45,032 nucleotides of DNA from an uncultured Lachnospiraceae bacterium (lineage in GTDB: Bacteria > Bacillota > Clostridia > Lachnospirales > Lachnospiraceae). Shown in pieces: positions 34,357 to 43,906 of the stretch. A program made the position numbers and the translations under genes. The stretch is taken from assembly GCA_947246015.1 (NCBI GenBank), contig CAMXQE010000031.1:1-45032 (forward strand), read 5' to 3'. Position 1 is the first letter of the stretch, and every line of letters starts with the position of its first letter. The notes under the pieces were generated by a model. That model was not told the DNA's origin, made no database searches, and saw only the letters and a program-made list of their open reading frames with translations.

Positions 34357-35499
34357 ATGCGGGATGTTTTACTAGAGAAGTACGGGATTGATTATAGGGA
34401 TGGAATGGTGTATAGGGGGAATCTTTCGCGGCTTAGGAAGTGTATGGAGCGGGCGGAGGCCGGGGAGAAGCTGACGATTGGGTTTATCGGAGGGTCTATT
34501 ACGCAGGGGTCTTTGTCTTCTTCGCCGGAGACTTGTTATGCTTACCGGGTATTTAAATGGTGGGAGGAGACGTTTCCGGAGGCGGAGTTTGTTTATGTGA
34601 ATGCGGGTGTGGGGGGGACGACTTCCCAGTTCGGGGTGGCAAGGGTACAGGAAGATTTGCTGCAGTATGGGCCGGATTTTGTAATTGTGGAGTTTAGCGT
34701 GAATGATGAGGATGAGGAGCACTTTGCCGAGACGTATGAGGGGCTGGTGCGGAGGATTTACGGGAGTGATTCGGCTCCGGCGGTGGTATTGGTGCATAAT
34801 GTGCGGTACGATACCGGGGTGAATGCGGAGAACCAGCACCGGAGAATCGGTAAGGTGTATGGGCTGCCCAGCGTCAGTATGAAGCCGACGATATATGAGA
34901 AGGTGGCAGAGGGCGGGATTGCCGTGCGGGATATTACACCGGACGATTTGCATCCCAATGATGAAGGACATGCACTGGTGGCAGGAGTCATTCGGGGATT
35001 CCTTGGGGAAGTGTGTGTGGAAAAGGAGGAACTGGAAAAGGAAGGGACAGAGGACGGGACAGAAGGAACGGGGCTGCCGGCTGCGGTAACGCCTAATGCT
35101 TATGAGCAATCCGTCCGTTACCAGAATGATAATTGTGAGGCGGCGTGTTTTGGGTTTGAAAAAGATACGGGAAAAGGCGATGGAAATTTTCGAAAAGGTT
35201 GGACTGCAAGCGAGATAAATGATAGAATAGTATTTAACATAAAGGGAACGGAAATTGCCGTTCAATATCGGAAATCTATTCATAAACCTGCGCCGGTCGC
35301 CCGTGTCACCGTAGATGGTGATGAAGAAAATGCCCGTATTCTGGATGGTAATTTCGATGAGGACTGGGGCGACTGTTTATACATCGATACGATTGCGGAA
35401 CGTCTGGAAAATAAATTGCATACGGTAGAGATTACTGTCGTGGAAAGTAAGGAGGCAGCGGTTCCGTTTTATCTGGTATCGGTGATAGGTTCACAGTAG
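34357..35499 (+). CDS. SGNH-family esterase, CE17-like acetylmannan esterase
   Basis: The 380-residue cytoplasmic protein has an SGNH hydrolase domain (about 1-225) with Ser47 in GFIGGSITQG (block I), the Gly of NAGVGGTTS, Asn in EFSVND and the Asp196-x-x-His199 pair in DDLHPNDEGH. After a Glu/Gly-rich linker (about 225-245), a C-terminal beta-sandwich (about 250-380) resembles a carbohydrate-binding module. This two-part layout and the mannan-locus setting match the Roseburia CE17 esterase that deacetylates mannooligosaccharides. SGNH membership is firm; the CE17 assignment is inference. The start lies directly after an 11-bp repeat array. Confidence 0.8.
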   Translation: MRDVLLEKYGIDYRDGMVYRGNLSRLRKCMERAEAGEKLTIGFIGGSITQGSLSSSPETCYAYRVFKWWEETFPEAEFVYVNAGVGGTTSQFGVARVQEDLLQYGPDFVIVEFSVNDEDEEHFAETYEGLVRRIYGSDSAPAVVLVHNVRYDTGVNAENQHRRIGKVYGLPSVSMKPTIYEKVAEGGIAVRDITPDDLHPNDEGHALVAGVIRGFLGEVCVEKEELEKEGTEDGTEGTGLPAAVTPNAYEQSVRYQNDNCEAACFGFEKDTGKGDGNFRKGWTASEINDRIVFNIKGTEIAVQYRKSIHKPAPVARVTVDGDEENARILDGNFDEDWGDCLYIDTIAERLENKLHTVEITVVESKEAAVPFYLVSVIGSQ

Positions 35500-35508
35500 G
35501 AGGAAAAT

Positions 35509-37761
35509 ATGGGAGCAGCGAAAAACGGTATCAGGGAAAAAATGCACCAAAGAATTTCAGCATCGAAGGAGAGCGGTACCAGGGAAAAGAAGCGCCAAAG
35601 GAACTCTCTGCCGGGAGAAAACGCCGGAGAGGGAAAGAAGGCAAAAAGGGCGGTACAGCCAGCCGCCGGAAAAGGCCGGAATGCTTCGCCTAAAGGGGTG
35701 CGCACTGCTTCAGAAGGAAATACGAGTATCATGAGAACCCTGATTGGGGCTTTCATGGTTCCTATTGTGCTGATTATTATTCTGGGTGTGGTTTCCTATA
35801 TGACGGCTTCCAATACCATTAAGAATAAAGTAGAGGAGTCCTCGGAGTCCACTTTGGCGGCTATGGGCATGTATTGCGAGATGCTGGTAGGAAATGTATC
35901 CAGCAAGGCGCTGGAATTGGTGGCGAGTGACGACCTGTCCTCTTATTATGATTATTATGCGAAAAAGAATGAAGCGGAAGCGATGCAGTACTGGCGTGAT
36001 GCGAAAAAAAATCTGCTTCAGATAAAAGCAAGCGTGAAATACATATATAGTTACAGTATTATTCCGGAAAACGGAACTTATATTACTTCTGCTTCAGGCA
36101 CAATGGGGGATAACGTGCTGGAAAGGTTTTTTGAATCTCCGGAAGGGAAGCATTTTCAGGAGAACGGTACGCAGAAAAATGCGTGGTTCGGCTATCACAC
36201 CTTTCTGGATAACCAGATGAAGATTTCCCCTGACCGGTACGGGCTTGTTTTTTACCAGAAGTTCTTAAGAACCAATACATTTCTGGTGCTGGATGTTACG
36301 ACAGAGGCAGTGGAAGAAATACTGAACGGGATGGATTTCGGTGAAAACAGTATCAAGGCAATTATTACTCAGGACGGACGGGAAATCGTCCGTATCCAGC
36401 AGGGCGGCGAGGGAATCATACCGGAAGGCGACGGACCGGTTTTCACGGATAAAGAGTTTTACACAGAGAGTCTTGGCGCAAAAGAGATGGGGAGTCAGTA
36501 TGTCAGGTATAATGGGGAGAGTTATCTGTACCTGTATACACCGATAGGAAAGACGGGAATTATGCTGTGCAGCCTGATTCCCCAGCGCAATATCGTGAAA
36601 GAAGTAAGTTTTATACGTAATCTCTGTGTGTTTATGATTATACTGGCCTGCATTATTGCATTTGTGATAGGCAGCAGGATTGCAACCGGGATGAGTAAAT
36701 CTGTAAAACTCATTACCAATGGTTTGGATAAAGTATCGGAAGGGGATTTAACCCAGCATTTCGATATGAAACGGAAAGATGAGTTCGGCCTGCTGGCGAA
36801 GGGCCTGAATGATATGATAGCAAGCATACGCACGCTGATGACGGATATGAAGAAGTTCGGAAATCAGGTAAAGGAAATGGCGGATGGCGTAGCCATGAAA
36901 TCAGACACCATTGACACTTCCATTAAAGAGATTTCGCGTGCGGTGGATGATGTAGCGTCAGGGACGCAGTCTCAGGCAAAAGATGCGGATAAGAGCAATG
37001 AAAAGATGACAGATTTCGCGGAAAAGGTGGACAGCGCATGTGAGGGAACCGATGATATGGGAAATACCATAGACCGGGCGACGGCGGCGGTCGGCCAGGG
37101 ACGCGTCATTGTAGATGAACTGAGTGAGAAGACGGAAACCACGGTAGCGATTACAAAAGTCCTTGTGGATAATATTAATGATGTACAGGAGCGTTCTTCG
37201 GAAATCGAGGGATTTATTGATACGATTAACAGCATTGCAAGGCAGACGAACCTGCTTTCGCTTAATGCATCCATTGAAGCGGCGAGGGCCGGAGAGAATG
37301 GAAGAGGATTTGCTGTAGTGGCGGAAGAAATCAGGAAACTTGCGGATGAGTCCATGCAGGCCGGAAAGAATATTAAGAATATCGTGGAGAATATCGTAGA
37401 GACTACAAAGAAAACGACAGATTCTGCAAAGGAAGCGGAAACTATCGTGTTCGCCCAGGCGGATGCGCTGAAAGAAACCGTGGAAGTATTCGGTGAAATC
37501 AACACCTGTGTGGAAAGTCTTGTAAATGGTCTGAAGGATATTGCGGACAGCATGAGGGAAATCAACGTGGAAAAAGATATGGTACAGGAATCCATACGGA
37601 ATATTTCCGTTGTTTCGGAACAGGCGGCCGTTGCTACGGAGGAAGTTACTGCTGCTTTGGATGGGCAGGTGAAAATTATTTCCGACCTGACGGAAGATGT
37701 GGAACTATTGAAGAGAGAGGCGGATGCATTGGATAAGTCAATTAGCAGATTTATTGTGTAG
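35509..37761 (+). CDS. Methyl-accepting chemotaxis protein
   Basis: This transmembrane chemoreceptor (750 residues) has TM1 at about 78-98, an extracytoplasmic sensor of about 270 residues (Cache-like), TM2 near 368-390, HAMP (about 390-445), and a signalling domain with the hairpin tip [47 protein letters not shown] lies 5 bp before the start, which supports the long form with an unusual 75-residue basic N-terminus. That tail contains a 16-codon internal duplication ([10 protein letters not shown] and [10 protein letters not shown]). Its place within the mannan locus, 9 bp after the esterase gene, suggests it senses a mannan-derived ligand, directly or via a binding protein. Confidence 0.93.
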   Translation: MGAAKNGIREKMHQRISASKESGTREKKRQRNSLPGENAGEGKKAKRAVQPAAGKGRNASPKGVRTASEGNTSIMRTLIGAFMVPIVLIIILGVVSYMTASNTIKNKVEESSESTLAAMGMYCEMLVGNVSSKALELVASDDLSSYYDYYAKKNEAEAMQYWRDAKKNLLQIKASVKYIYSYSIIPENGTYITSASGTMGDNVLERFFESPEGKHFQENGTQKNAWFGYHTFLDNQMKISPDRYGLVFYQKFLRTNTFLVLDVTTEAVEEILNGMDFGENSIKAIITQDGREIVRIQQGGEGIIPEGDGPVFTDKEFYTESLGAKEMGSQYVRYNGESYLYLYTPIGKTGIMLCSLIPQRNIVKEVSFIRNLCVFMIILACIIAFVIGSRIATGMSKSVKLITNGLDKVSEGDLTQHFDMKRKDEFGLLAKGLNDMIASIRTLMTDMKKFGNQVKEMADGVAMKSDTIDTSIKEISRAVDDVASGTQSQAKDADKSNEKMTDFAEKVDSACEGTDDMGNTIDRATAAVGQGRVIVDELSEKTETTVAITKVLVDNINDVQERSSEIEGFIDTINSIARQTNLLSLNASIEAARAGENGRGFAVVAEEIRKLADESMQAGKNIKNIVENIVETTKKTTDSAKEAETIVFAQADALKETVEVFGEINTCVESLVNGLKDIADSMREINVEKDMVQESIRNISVVSEQAAVATEEVTAALDGQVKIISDLTEDVELLKREADALDKSISRFIV

Positions 37762-37803
37762 GAAGTGTGTTCGTATATATTTAGAAAGGACGTGGATTGC
37801 AGA

Positions 37804-40119
37804 ATGTTTCGAGAAGATTTTGTATGGGGCGTTGCGAGCAGCGCCTATCAGATAGAAGGAAAAGACAGAGAGGATGGCTGCGGCGATACAATATGGGATG
37901 CGTTCGCTGCAGCAGGCAGGATTGCGGACGGGCAGAATGCGGAAGTAAGCTGTGACGGTATCCACAGATATAAAGAGGATTTTGCCCTGATGCGTATATT
38001 GGGGATAAAACATTACCGTTTTTCCTTAAACTGGGCGAGAATACTCCCGGAGGGAACGGGCAGGGTAAATGAAAAAGGGATTCGGTTATACCGCGATATG
38101 ATACAGGAGATGGTGAAAAACGGTATCACACCTTATATCACGATGTATCATTGGGAACTTCCCCAGGCATTACAGGAGAAAGGCGGATGGCTGAATGAGG
38201 AAATCATCCAATGGTTTGGTGAATATGCGAAAGTGGTAGCGGAGAATTTTTCCGATGTATGCGAATATTTTATTACCCTGAACGAACCGCAGTGTTTTAT
38301 CGGATTGGGGCATTTGTCAGGAGTACACGCACCGGGACTGAAACTTCCGGTTAAGGACGTATTTCAGATAGCGCATAATGCACTACGCGCTCATGGACAG
38401 GCGGTTATTCAGTTAAGAAAATATGCGTGCCGTCCGATTCAGATTGGCTATGCGCCTACCTGCGGCATGGCATATCCGGCAACGGAGCGTGAGGAAGATA
38501 TTGCAGCGGCGAAAAAAGTGTTATTCGGTTTTTATAATCCGTTGGAAAACTGGACGTGGAATGTGGCGTGGTTTTCGGACCCCGTATTTTTAGGCCGTTA
38601 TCCGGAAGAGGGTATGAAGAAGTATGCGGAATATCTGCCGGAGATTACAGAAGAGGATATGAAGCTGATTTCCCAGCCGCTGGATTTTATGGGACAGAAT
38701 ATATACAATGGCTACATGGTCCGTGCGGGAAAAGATGGGGAACCGGAATTTGTGGGAAGGAAAGCAGGGCATCCAAAGACGGCTGCGAACTGGCCGGTAA
38801 CGCCCGAGGCTCTGTACTGGGGAGTGAGGTTCCTGCATGAAAGGTATCAGCATCCGCTGTATATTACGGAAAACGGGATGTCCTGCCATGATGTTGTTTC
38901 GGCGGACGGACGGGTGCACGATCCTAACCGTATCCATTTCCTTGACTGCTATCTGTCTGCACTGCAGAGGGCCTGCGGTGACGGAGCGGATGTCAGGGGA
39001 TATTTTTTGTGGACATTCCTCGATAATTTCGAGTGGGATAAAGGGTACAACGAACGGTTCGGCATTGTGCATGTAGATTTTGAAACACAGAAACGAACCG
39101 TGAAGGATTCTGCTTTGTGGTATCAGAAGGTTATGGAGACGAACGGAAAAGAACTTGGCATCAACAGGCCGGTGCGGGAAATCCTGTTTTTCAATCCGGT
39201 ATTTAAGAAGATGGTTTGGGGTGGAGAACGCATGGGAACGGAGTTTTGTTACGAACTGCCCTCCGACCATATCGGGGAGTGCTGGGGAATCAGCGCACAT
39301 CCTCACGGCGATTGTGAAGTGAGGGAAGGGTACTATCAGGGAAGGAAGCTGTCCGAATTGTGGACGGAGCAGCCGGAGCTGTTCGGAAATTACGATGCTC
39401 CCGGTTTTCCGCTGTTAATCAAGATTATAGACGCCAAACAGGATTTGAGCATACAGGTACATCCGGATGATGCTTATGCCAAAGTAAAAGAAAATGGAAG
39501 TCTGGGTAAAACGGAATGCTGGTATGTGGTGGACTGCGAGGAAGATTCCAGTCTGGTCATCGGGCATAATGCCGGAAGCAAAGAGCAGATGAAAGAGATG
39601 ATAGAAGGGGGCCGGTGGACGGAGTTCCTGCGTGAACTTCCGGTGCATAAGGGAGATTTCATACAGATTGATCCCGGAACGGTTCATGCCATCAAGGGCG
39701 GACTGATGATACTGGAAACACAGCAGAGCAGCGATATCACATACCGTCTGTATGATTACGGACGTCTGGTAGACGGCAGGCCCCGGGAACTGCATTTGGA
39801 TAAAAGCATGGATGTGATTACCGTACCGGCAAAGGACGCGGCGAACAGTGTGAAGGGTACGCTGGGACTGCCGGTCAATACCATGAATGTATTGGAGACC
39901 AATCAGTATTATACGGTATGGAAGGTGGAAGTGGAAAAAGAATTTTCTTTTGAGCAGGAATATCCTTTTATGGACATGAGCGTCATTAAAGGGGAAGGAC
40001 TGGTCAACGGGCAGATGATTAAGAAAGGGGATCATTTTGTGATTCCGTCAGGGTTCGGAAAAGTAGAGCTGCGGGGAAATATGCAGTTGATTGCTTCGGC
40101 GGCGGGATTGCATCATTAA
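37804..40119 (+). CDS. Fusion: GH1 beta-glucosidase + class I mannose-6-phosphate isomerase
   Basis: One uninterrupted frame of 771 residues encodes two complete enzymes. Residues 1 to about 450 are GH1 (MFREDFVWGVASSAYQIEG; acid/base Glu161 in TLNEP; nucleophile Glu356 in ITENG; FLWTFLDNFEWDKGYNERFG). Residues about 456-771 are a ManA-type isomerase (PVFKKMVWGGERMG, Gln551/His553 in QVHPDD, His628 in GTVHAI, and the C-terminal cupin). The GH1 part would remove beta-linked glucose from glucomannan oligosaccharides; the ManA part converts Man-6-P to Fru-6-P. No stop or frameshift is visible at the join. The start at 37804 fits the GH1 N-terminus, though its ribosome site is distant; a GTG at 37765 follows the MCP stop. 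Confidence 0.92.
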   Translation: MFREDFVWGVASSAYQIEGKDREDGCGDTIWDAFAAAGRIADGQNAEVSCDGIHRYKEDFALMRILGIKHYRFSLNWARILPEGTGRVNEKGIRLYRDMIQEMVKNGITPYITMYHWELPQALQEKGGWLNEEIIQWFGEYAKVVAENFSDVCEYFITLNEPQCFIGLGHLSGVHAPGLKLPVKDVFQIAHNALRAHGQAVIQLRKYACRPIQIGYAPTCGMAYPATEREEDIAAAKKVLFGFYNPLENWTWNVAWFSDPVFLGRYPEEGMKKYAEYLPEITEEDMKLISQPLDFMGQNIYNGYMVRAGKDGEPEFVGRKAGHPKTAANWPVTPEALYWGVRFLHERYQHPLYITENGMSCHDVVSADGRVHDPNRIHFLDCYLSALQRACGDGADVRGYFLWTFLDNFEWDKGYNERFGIVHVDFETQKRTVKDSALWYQKVMETNGKELGINRPVREILFFNPVFKKMVWGGERMGTEFCYELPSDHIGECWGISAHPHGDCEVREGYYQGRKLSELWTEQPELFGNYDAPGFPLLIKIIDAKQDLSIQVHPDDAYAKVKENGSLGKTECWYVVDCEEDSSLVIGHNAGSKEQMKEMIEGGRWTEFLRELPVHKGDFIQIDPGTVHAIKGGLMILETQQSSDITYRLYDYGRLVDGRPRELHLDKSMDVITVPAKDAANSVKGTLGLPVNTMNVLETNQYYTVWKVEVEKEFSFEQEYPFMDMSVIKGEGLVNGQMIKKGDHFVIPSGFGKVELRGNMQLIASAAGLHH

Positions 40120-40148
40120 TTCCCGCGAACAATGAGGAAAATAGCCAT
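40120..40148. repeat. 29-nt dispersed repeat, copy 2
   Basis: This copy starts with the first base after the fusion gene's TAA and is 27/29 identical to 15867-15895. Its ATG (40132) opens a 57-codon frame to 40305 that runs through the hairpins downstream. Confidence 0.8.
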
Positions 40149-40153
40149 GCTTA

Positions 40154-40232
40154 AGAGATATAAATATCTCTGGATATTTGACGAATGCGGCGAGGGTCAA
40201 CAACCCCGCTGTTCTGCAGCGGGGTTGTTGAC
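40154..40232 (+). other. Two perfect hairpins after the GH1-ManA gene
   Basis: AGAGATAT/ATATCTCT (40154-40161, 40164-40171) is followed by a 16-bp perfect stem, GTCAACAACCCCGCTG (40196-40211) with its complement (40217-40232), with a 5-nt loop and no T run. They probably serve mRNA end formation or stability. Confidence 0.75.
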
Positions 40233-40245
40233 TTATGCAGATATC

Positions 40246-40293
40246 GGCGGAAAGCTGGATGGAGCAGTTGGTTGCTCTGTTCAGCTTTTTGCC
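40246..40293 (+). terminator. Terminator-like stem-loop before the GH3 gene
   Basis: GGCGGAAAGCTG and CAGCTTTTTGCC form a 12-bp stem with G-U pairs, enclosing a second helix (GAGCA/TTGCTC). The T run lies within the descending arm. GH3 starts 40 bp later and may therefore have separate expression. Confidence 0.55.
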
Positions 40294-40332
40294 GTAGAAT
40301 CATAGGAAAACAGGGAAAGGAGAAGCGTTTGT

Positions 40333-42465
40333 ATGGATAGGGAAGAAGTCAGGAAAAGAGCCAGAGAAAAGGCAGAGGAACTCGTAGGGAAGATGACGCT
40401 GGAGGAGAAAGCGGGGCAGCTCCGTTATAATGCGCCACCCGTTAAGAGGCTGGGGATTCCGGCATATAACTGGTGGAACGAGGCGCTGCACGGGGTGGCA
40501 AGGGCCGGACAGGCGACTGTTTTTCCGCAGGCAATCGGTATGGCAGCGTCTTTTGATACGGAACTGATGGAGAAAGTCGGGGATGCGGTTGCAACGGAAG
40601 GCAGGGCGAAATACAATGCCTATACAGCCATGGAAGACAGGGATATCTACAAGGGACTTACCTTTTGGGCGCCTAACGTGAATATTTTCCGCGATCCGAG
40701 ATGGGGAAGGGGACACGAAACTTACGGAGAAGATCCTTATCTGACCGGCAGAATGGGAGTGGCCTATGTAAAGGGGATGCAGGGAGACGGAGAAACGATG
40801 AAGGCAGCGGCATGTGCCAAGCATTTTGCAGTTCATTCCGGGCCGGAGGGACTGCGCCATGAGTTCGATGCAGTGGTATCGAAAAAGGATATGGGAGAGA
40901 CATATCTTCCGGCTTTTGAGGCGCTGGTAAAGGAAGCGGGAGTAGAGGCAGTGATGGGCGCCTATAACCGCACCAACGGGGAACCCTGCTGCGGCAGCAG
41001 GACGCTGATTCAGGAGATTCTGCGCGGAAAATGGGGATTTATGGGGCATGTGGTTTCCGATTGCTGGGCAATCAGGGATTTTCATGAACATCATATGGTG
41101 ACTTCTACGCCGAAGGAATCCGCAGCGATGGCAATCAATGCAGGGTGCGACCTGAACTGCGGCGTGACATACCTGCATATACTGGGAGCTTATGAGGATG
41201 GGACTGTATCGGAGGAAACGATTACAGAGGCAGCAGTCCGTCTGTTCACGACACGCTATCTGCTGGGGTTGTTCGAAGGCAGTGAATTCGACGGAATCCC
41301 TTATGAAAAAGTGGAATGCAGGGAACATCTGATGCTGGCAAAGAAAGCAGCGGCGGAGAGTTTCGTGCTGTTAAAAAATGATGGTATCCTGCCGCTTAAG
41401 AAAGAGAAAATAAGGACAGTGGGAGTCATAGGGCCCAATGCCAACAGCCGTGCAGCGCTGGTCGGGAATTATCATGGTACGGCATCTGATTTCGTAACGG
41501 TACAGGAAGGGCTGATGCGTTATTTGGGAGAAGAAGTAAGGGTACTGACGTCTGCAGGCTGTCATCTGTTCAGGGAAAAGACAGAATCCCTTGCGCTGGT
41601 TCATGACAGGCTGGCGGAAGCGAAGATTGTTGCCGAAAACAGCGATGTAGTGATTCTGTGCCTGGGATTAGATGAAACTTTAGAGGGGGAAGAGGGAGAT
41701 ACCGGAAACAGTTACGCTTCCGGAGATAAAACAGATTTGAGTCTTCCAAAATCCCAAGAGCTCCTGATGGAAGCGCTGGCGGAAACCGGAACGCCGGTTG
41801 TCCTCTGTATGATGGCTGGAAGCGACCTGGATTTAAGCTATGCGGCCCGGCATTTTCCGGCCATATTGCAGGTATGGTATCCGGGCGGACAGGGAGGAAC
41901 CGCAGTTGCGGAAACGTTGTTCGGAGATATTTCCCCGTCCGGGAAACTGCCTGTCACATTTTATGAGACAATAGAAGAACTGCCGGAATTCACGGACTAT
42001 TCCATGAAGGGCAGAACTTACCGTTATATGGAAGGAAAAGCGCAGTATCCGTTTGGTTATGGCCTGACTTACGGGAAGGTAAGCGTGGAGGGAGCAGAGA
42101 TAGTGAAACTGGAAGACCGGGAAAACGGCAGTTCCTACGGAGTCCGGGTGAGAATGAAAAATGTAGGGAGTACGGCGGTACACGAGGTACTGCAGGCATA
42201 TGTAAAGAAAGAAGAGTCCGTATATGATTCGCTGCATCCTTCGCTCTGCGCATTCACCCGCGTGTTTTTGGACGGAGGCGCAGAAAAAGAAACCGTGCTG
42301 GAAATCCCGCGGTCAGCGTTTACGGTGGTAAATGAGGAAGGGGAGCGCATTCCGGGAGGGAACAGATACCGTTTTTATATCGGATTTTCACAGCCGGATG
42401 AGCGGAGCGTGGAGTTGATGGGGCAAAAGCCTGCAGAAGTGATACTGGAGCAGGACAAGGAGTGA
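40333..42465 (+). CDS. GH3 beta-glucosidase
   Basis: The 710-residue enzyme has the GH3 barrel (LRYNAPPVKRLGIPAYNWWNEALHG, PNVNIFRDPRWGRGHETYGEDPYLTG, KHFAVHSGPE), the nucleophile Asp243 in HVVSDCWAI, the alpha/beta sandwich (VGVIGPNAN, YPGGQGGTAVAETLFGDISPSGKLPVTF) and a C-terminal fibronectin-III-like domain. No signal peptide is present, so it acts in the cytoplasm. In characterised mannan systems GH3 enzymes trim terminal glucose (and some xylose) from oligosaccharides; that role is inferred. AGGAGAAGCG lies upstream of the start. Confidence 0.93.
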   Translation: MDREEVRKRAREKAEELVGKMTLEEKAGQLRYNAPPVKRLGIPAYNWWNEALHGVARAGQATVFPQAIGMAASFDTELMEKVGDAVATEGRAKYNAYTAMEDRDIYKGLTFWAPNVNIFRDPRWGRGHETYGEDPYLTGRMGVAYVKGMQGDGETMKAAACAKHFAVHSGPEGLRHEFDAVVSKKDMGETYLPAFEALVKEAGVEAVMGAYNRTNGEPCCGSRTLIQEILRGKWGFMGHVVSDCWAIRDFHEHHMVTSTPKESAAMAINAGCDLNCGVTYLHILGAYEDGTVSEETITEAAVRLFTTRYLLGLFEGSEFDGIPYEKVECREHLMLAKKAAAESFVLLKNDGILPLKKEKIRTVGVIGPNANSRAALVGNYHGTASDFVTVQEGLMRYLGEEVRVLTSAGCHLFREKTESLALVHDRLAEAKIVAENSDVVILCLGLDETLEGEEGDTGNSYASGDKTDLSLPKSQELLMEALAETGTPVVLCMMAGSDLDLSYAARHFPAILQVWYPGGQGGTAVAETLFGDISPSGKLPVTFYETIEELPEFTDYSMKGRTYRYMEGKAQYPFGYGLTYGKVSVEGAEIVKLEDRENGSSYGVRVRMKNVGSTAVHEVLQAYVKKEESVYDSLHPSLCAFTRVFLDGGAEKETVLEIPRSAFTVVNEEGERIPGGNRYRFYIGFSQPDERSVELMGQKPAEVILEQDKE

Positions 42466-42593
42466 CATGGAAGGCTGGACTGTTACGATTTCCGTATAGG
42501 CAGATTATCTTTGCTTCCATAATCAGGATGATTGTGATAGAATGTATTCATTGGGTTTAAGCAGGAGTGAAGGATGTTCTGATTTTTCATTCT

Positions 42594-42626
42594 CAGGTTT
42601 GTGTCTGCGCTGCATCCGCAAACCTG
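42594..42626 (+). other. Hairpin in the aminotransferase leader
   Basis: CAGGTTTGTG and CGCAAACCTG form a 10-bp stem with one G-U pair and a 13-nt loop, about 50 bp before the aminotransferase start. No T run follows. A regulatory or terminator role is uncertain. Confidence 0.45.
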
Positions 42627-42677
42627 TAAACCGGCTATGGACTTATGGAACAAAGCAGCGCAGAAATGAGGTAAAAA

Positions 42678-43871
42678 ATGATTGCAGCTAAGTATAAAGA
42701 GATGTTGGGTGCGAAGTCCGTAATTCGTGAACTTTCGGAATATGCAACGGCAAGAGGGAAGGAAATCGGATATGAAAATGTGTTTGATTACAGTCTGGGA
42801 AATCCGTCCGTACCGGCGCCGGAGAGTTTCAGGAGGGAGATGATAAAGCTGCTGACGGAGTGCGATTCGATGGCAGTGCATGGTTACAGCCCCAGTCTCG
42901 GCATTCCTTCCGTAAAAGAAAAAATAGCACAATCCCTGAATAAGCGGTTTGGAATGAACTATACGGGAAATCATATTTTCATGACGTCAGGGGCGGCAGG
43001 TGCGATTGCCCATGCAGTCCGCTGTGTGACAGTGCCGGGAGACGAGGTGCTTACGTTTGCCCCTTTCTTTCCGGAATACCATCCTTATATTGATTTAACC
43101 GGTGCGCGGCTGGAAGTGGTTCCGGCAGATACGGAAAGCTTTCAGATAAATTTTGAATGTTTTGAGGAAATGCTGACGGAAAAGGTTATGGCGGTACTGA
43201 TTAACACGCCCAATAATCCTTCCGGTATTGTATATACAAAAGAAACGCTGGAGAAACTGGCAGAGATAATGACGGAAAAAGCGGAAGCATATGGTCATGA
43301 AATTTATCTGATTTCCGATGAGCCGTACAGGGAAATCCTGTTTGCCGGAGTGGAAGAGGTATATGTATCGAAATTTTATGACAACACATTAAGCTGCTAT
43401 TCTTATTCCAAATCGCTGTCCATTCCAGGGGAGCGTATCGGATATATTGCAGTTAATCCGGCATGTAAGGATGCGGAAATCCTGGTAAATATGTGCGGAC
43501 AGATTTCAAGGGGCATTGGGCATAACTGTCCCACTTCCATTATTCAGCTGGCGGTGGCGGAGGTGGCGGATGAGACTTCCGATCTTTCCGTATATGAGAC
43601 GAATATGAATATTTTGTATGAGGAATTGACGCGGCTTGGCTTTGCCTGTGTGAAACCGGGCGGGACTTTTTACATTTTCCCGAAGGCGCTGGAGGAGGAT
43701 GCAAAGATATTCTGCCAGAAGGCGAAAAATTATGATTTGATTTTAGTACCGGGGGACAGCTTCGGATGTCCCGGATATTTCCGGATGGCGTATTGCATTG
43801 ATACGGAGAAAGTGGAACGTTCGCTTCCCGCACTCCGGAAATTTGTCGGGACAGAGTATGGGGTGAAATAG
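42678..43871 (+). CDS. PLP-dependent class I/II aminotransferase
   Basis: The 397-residue fold-type I enzyme has SLGNPSVPAPESF, GYSPSLGIPSVKEKIA, TSGAAGAIAHAVRC, the NTPNNPSG motif, SDEPYREI, and the PLP lysine Lys245 in SYSKSLSIPGERIGYIA. It resembles aspartate/aromatic aminotransferases of clostridia, but the amino donor and acceptor cannot be fixed. GAGGTAAAAA precedes the start. It is not obviously tied to the mannan locus. Confidence 0.9.
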   Translation: MIAAKYKEMLGAKSVIRELSEYATARGKEIGYENVFDYSLGNPSVPAPESFRREMIKLLTECDSMAVHGYSPSLGIPSVKEKIAQSLNKRFGMNYTGNHIFMTSGAAGAIAHAVRCVTVPGDEVLTFAPFFPEYHPYIDLTGARLEVVPADTESFQINFECFEEMLTEKVMAVLINTPNNPSGIVYTKETLEKLAEIMTEKAEAYGHEIYLISDEPYREILFAGVEEVYVSKFYDNTLSCYSYSKSLSIPGERIGYIAVNPACKDAEILVNMCGQISRGIGHNCPTSIIQLAVAEVADETSDLSVYETNMNILYEELTRLGFACVKPGGTFYIFPKALEEDAKIFCQKAKNYDLILVPGDSFGCPGYFRMAYCIDTEKVERSLPALRKFVGTEYGVK

Positions 43872-43906
43872 CAAAGCCGGGCGTACAAATAGTTTGGAGG
43901 ATGATT

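Noticed and set aside
40300..41328. 342-codon open frame on the - strand
   Set aside because: It is antisense to the GH3 beta-glucosidase and shows no protein-family features; a shadow frame.
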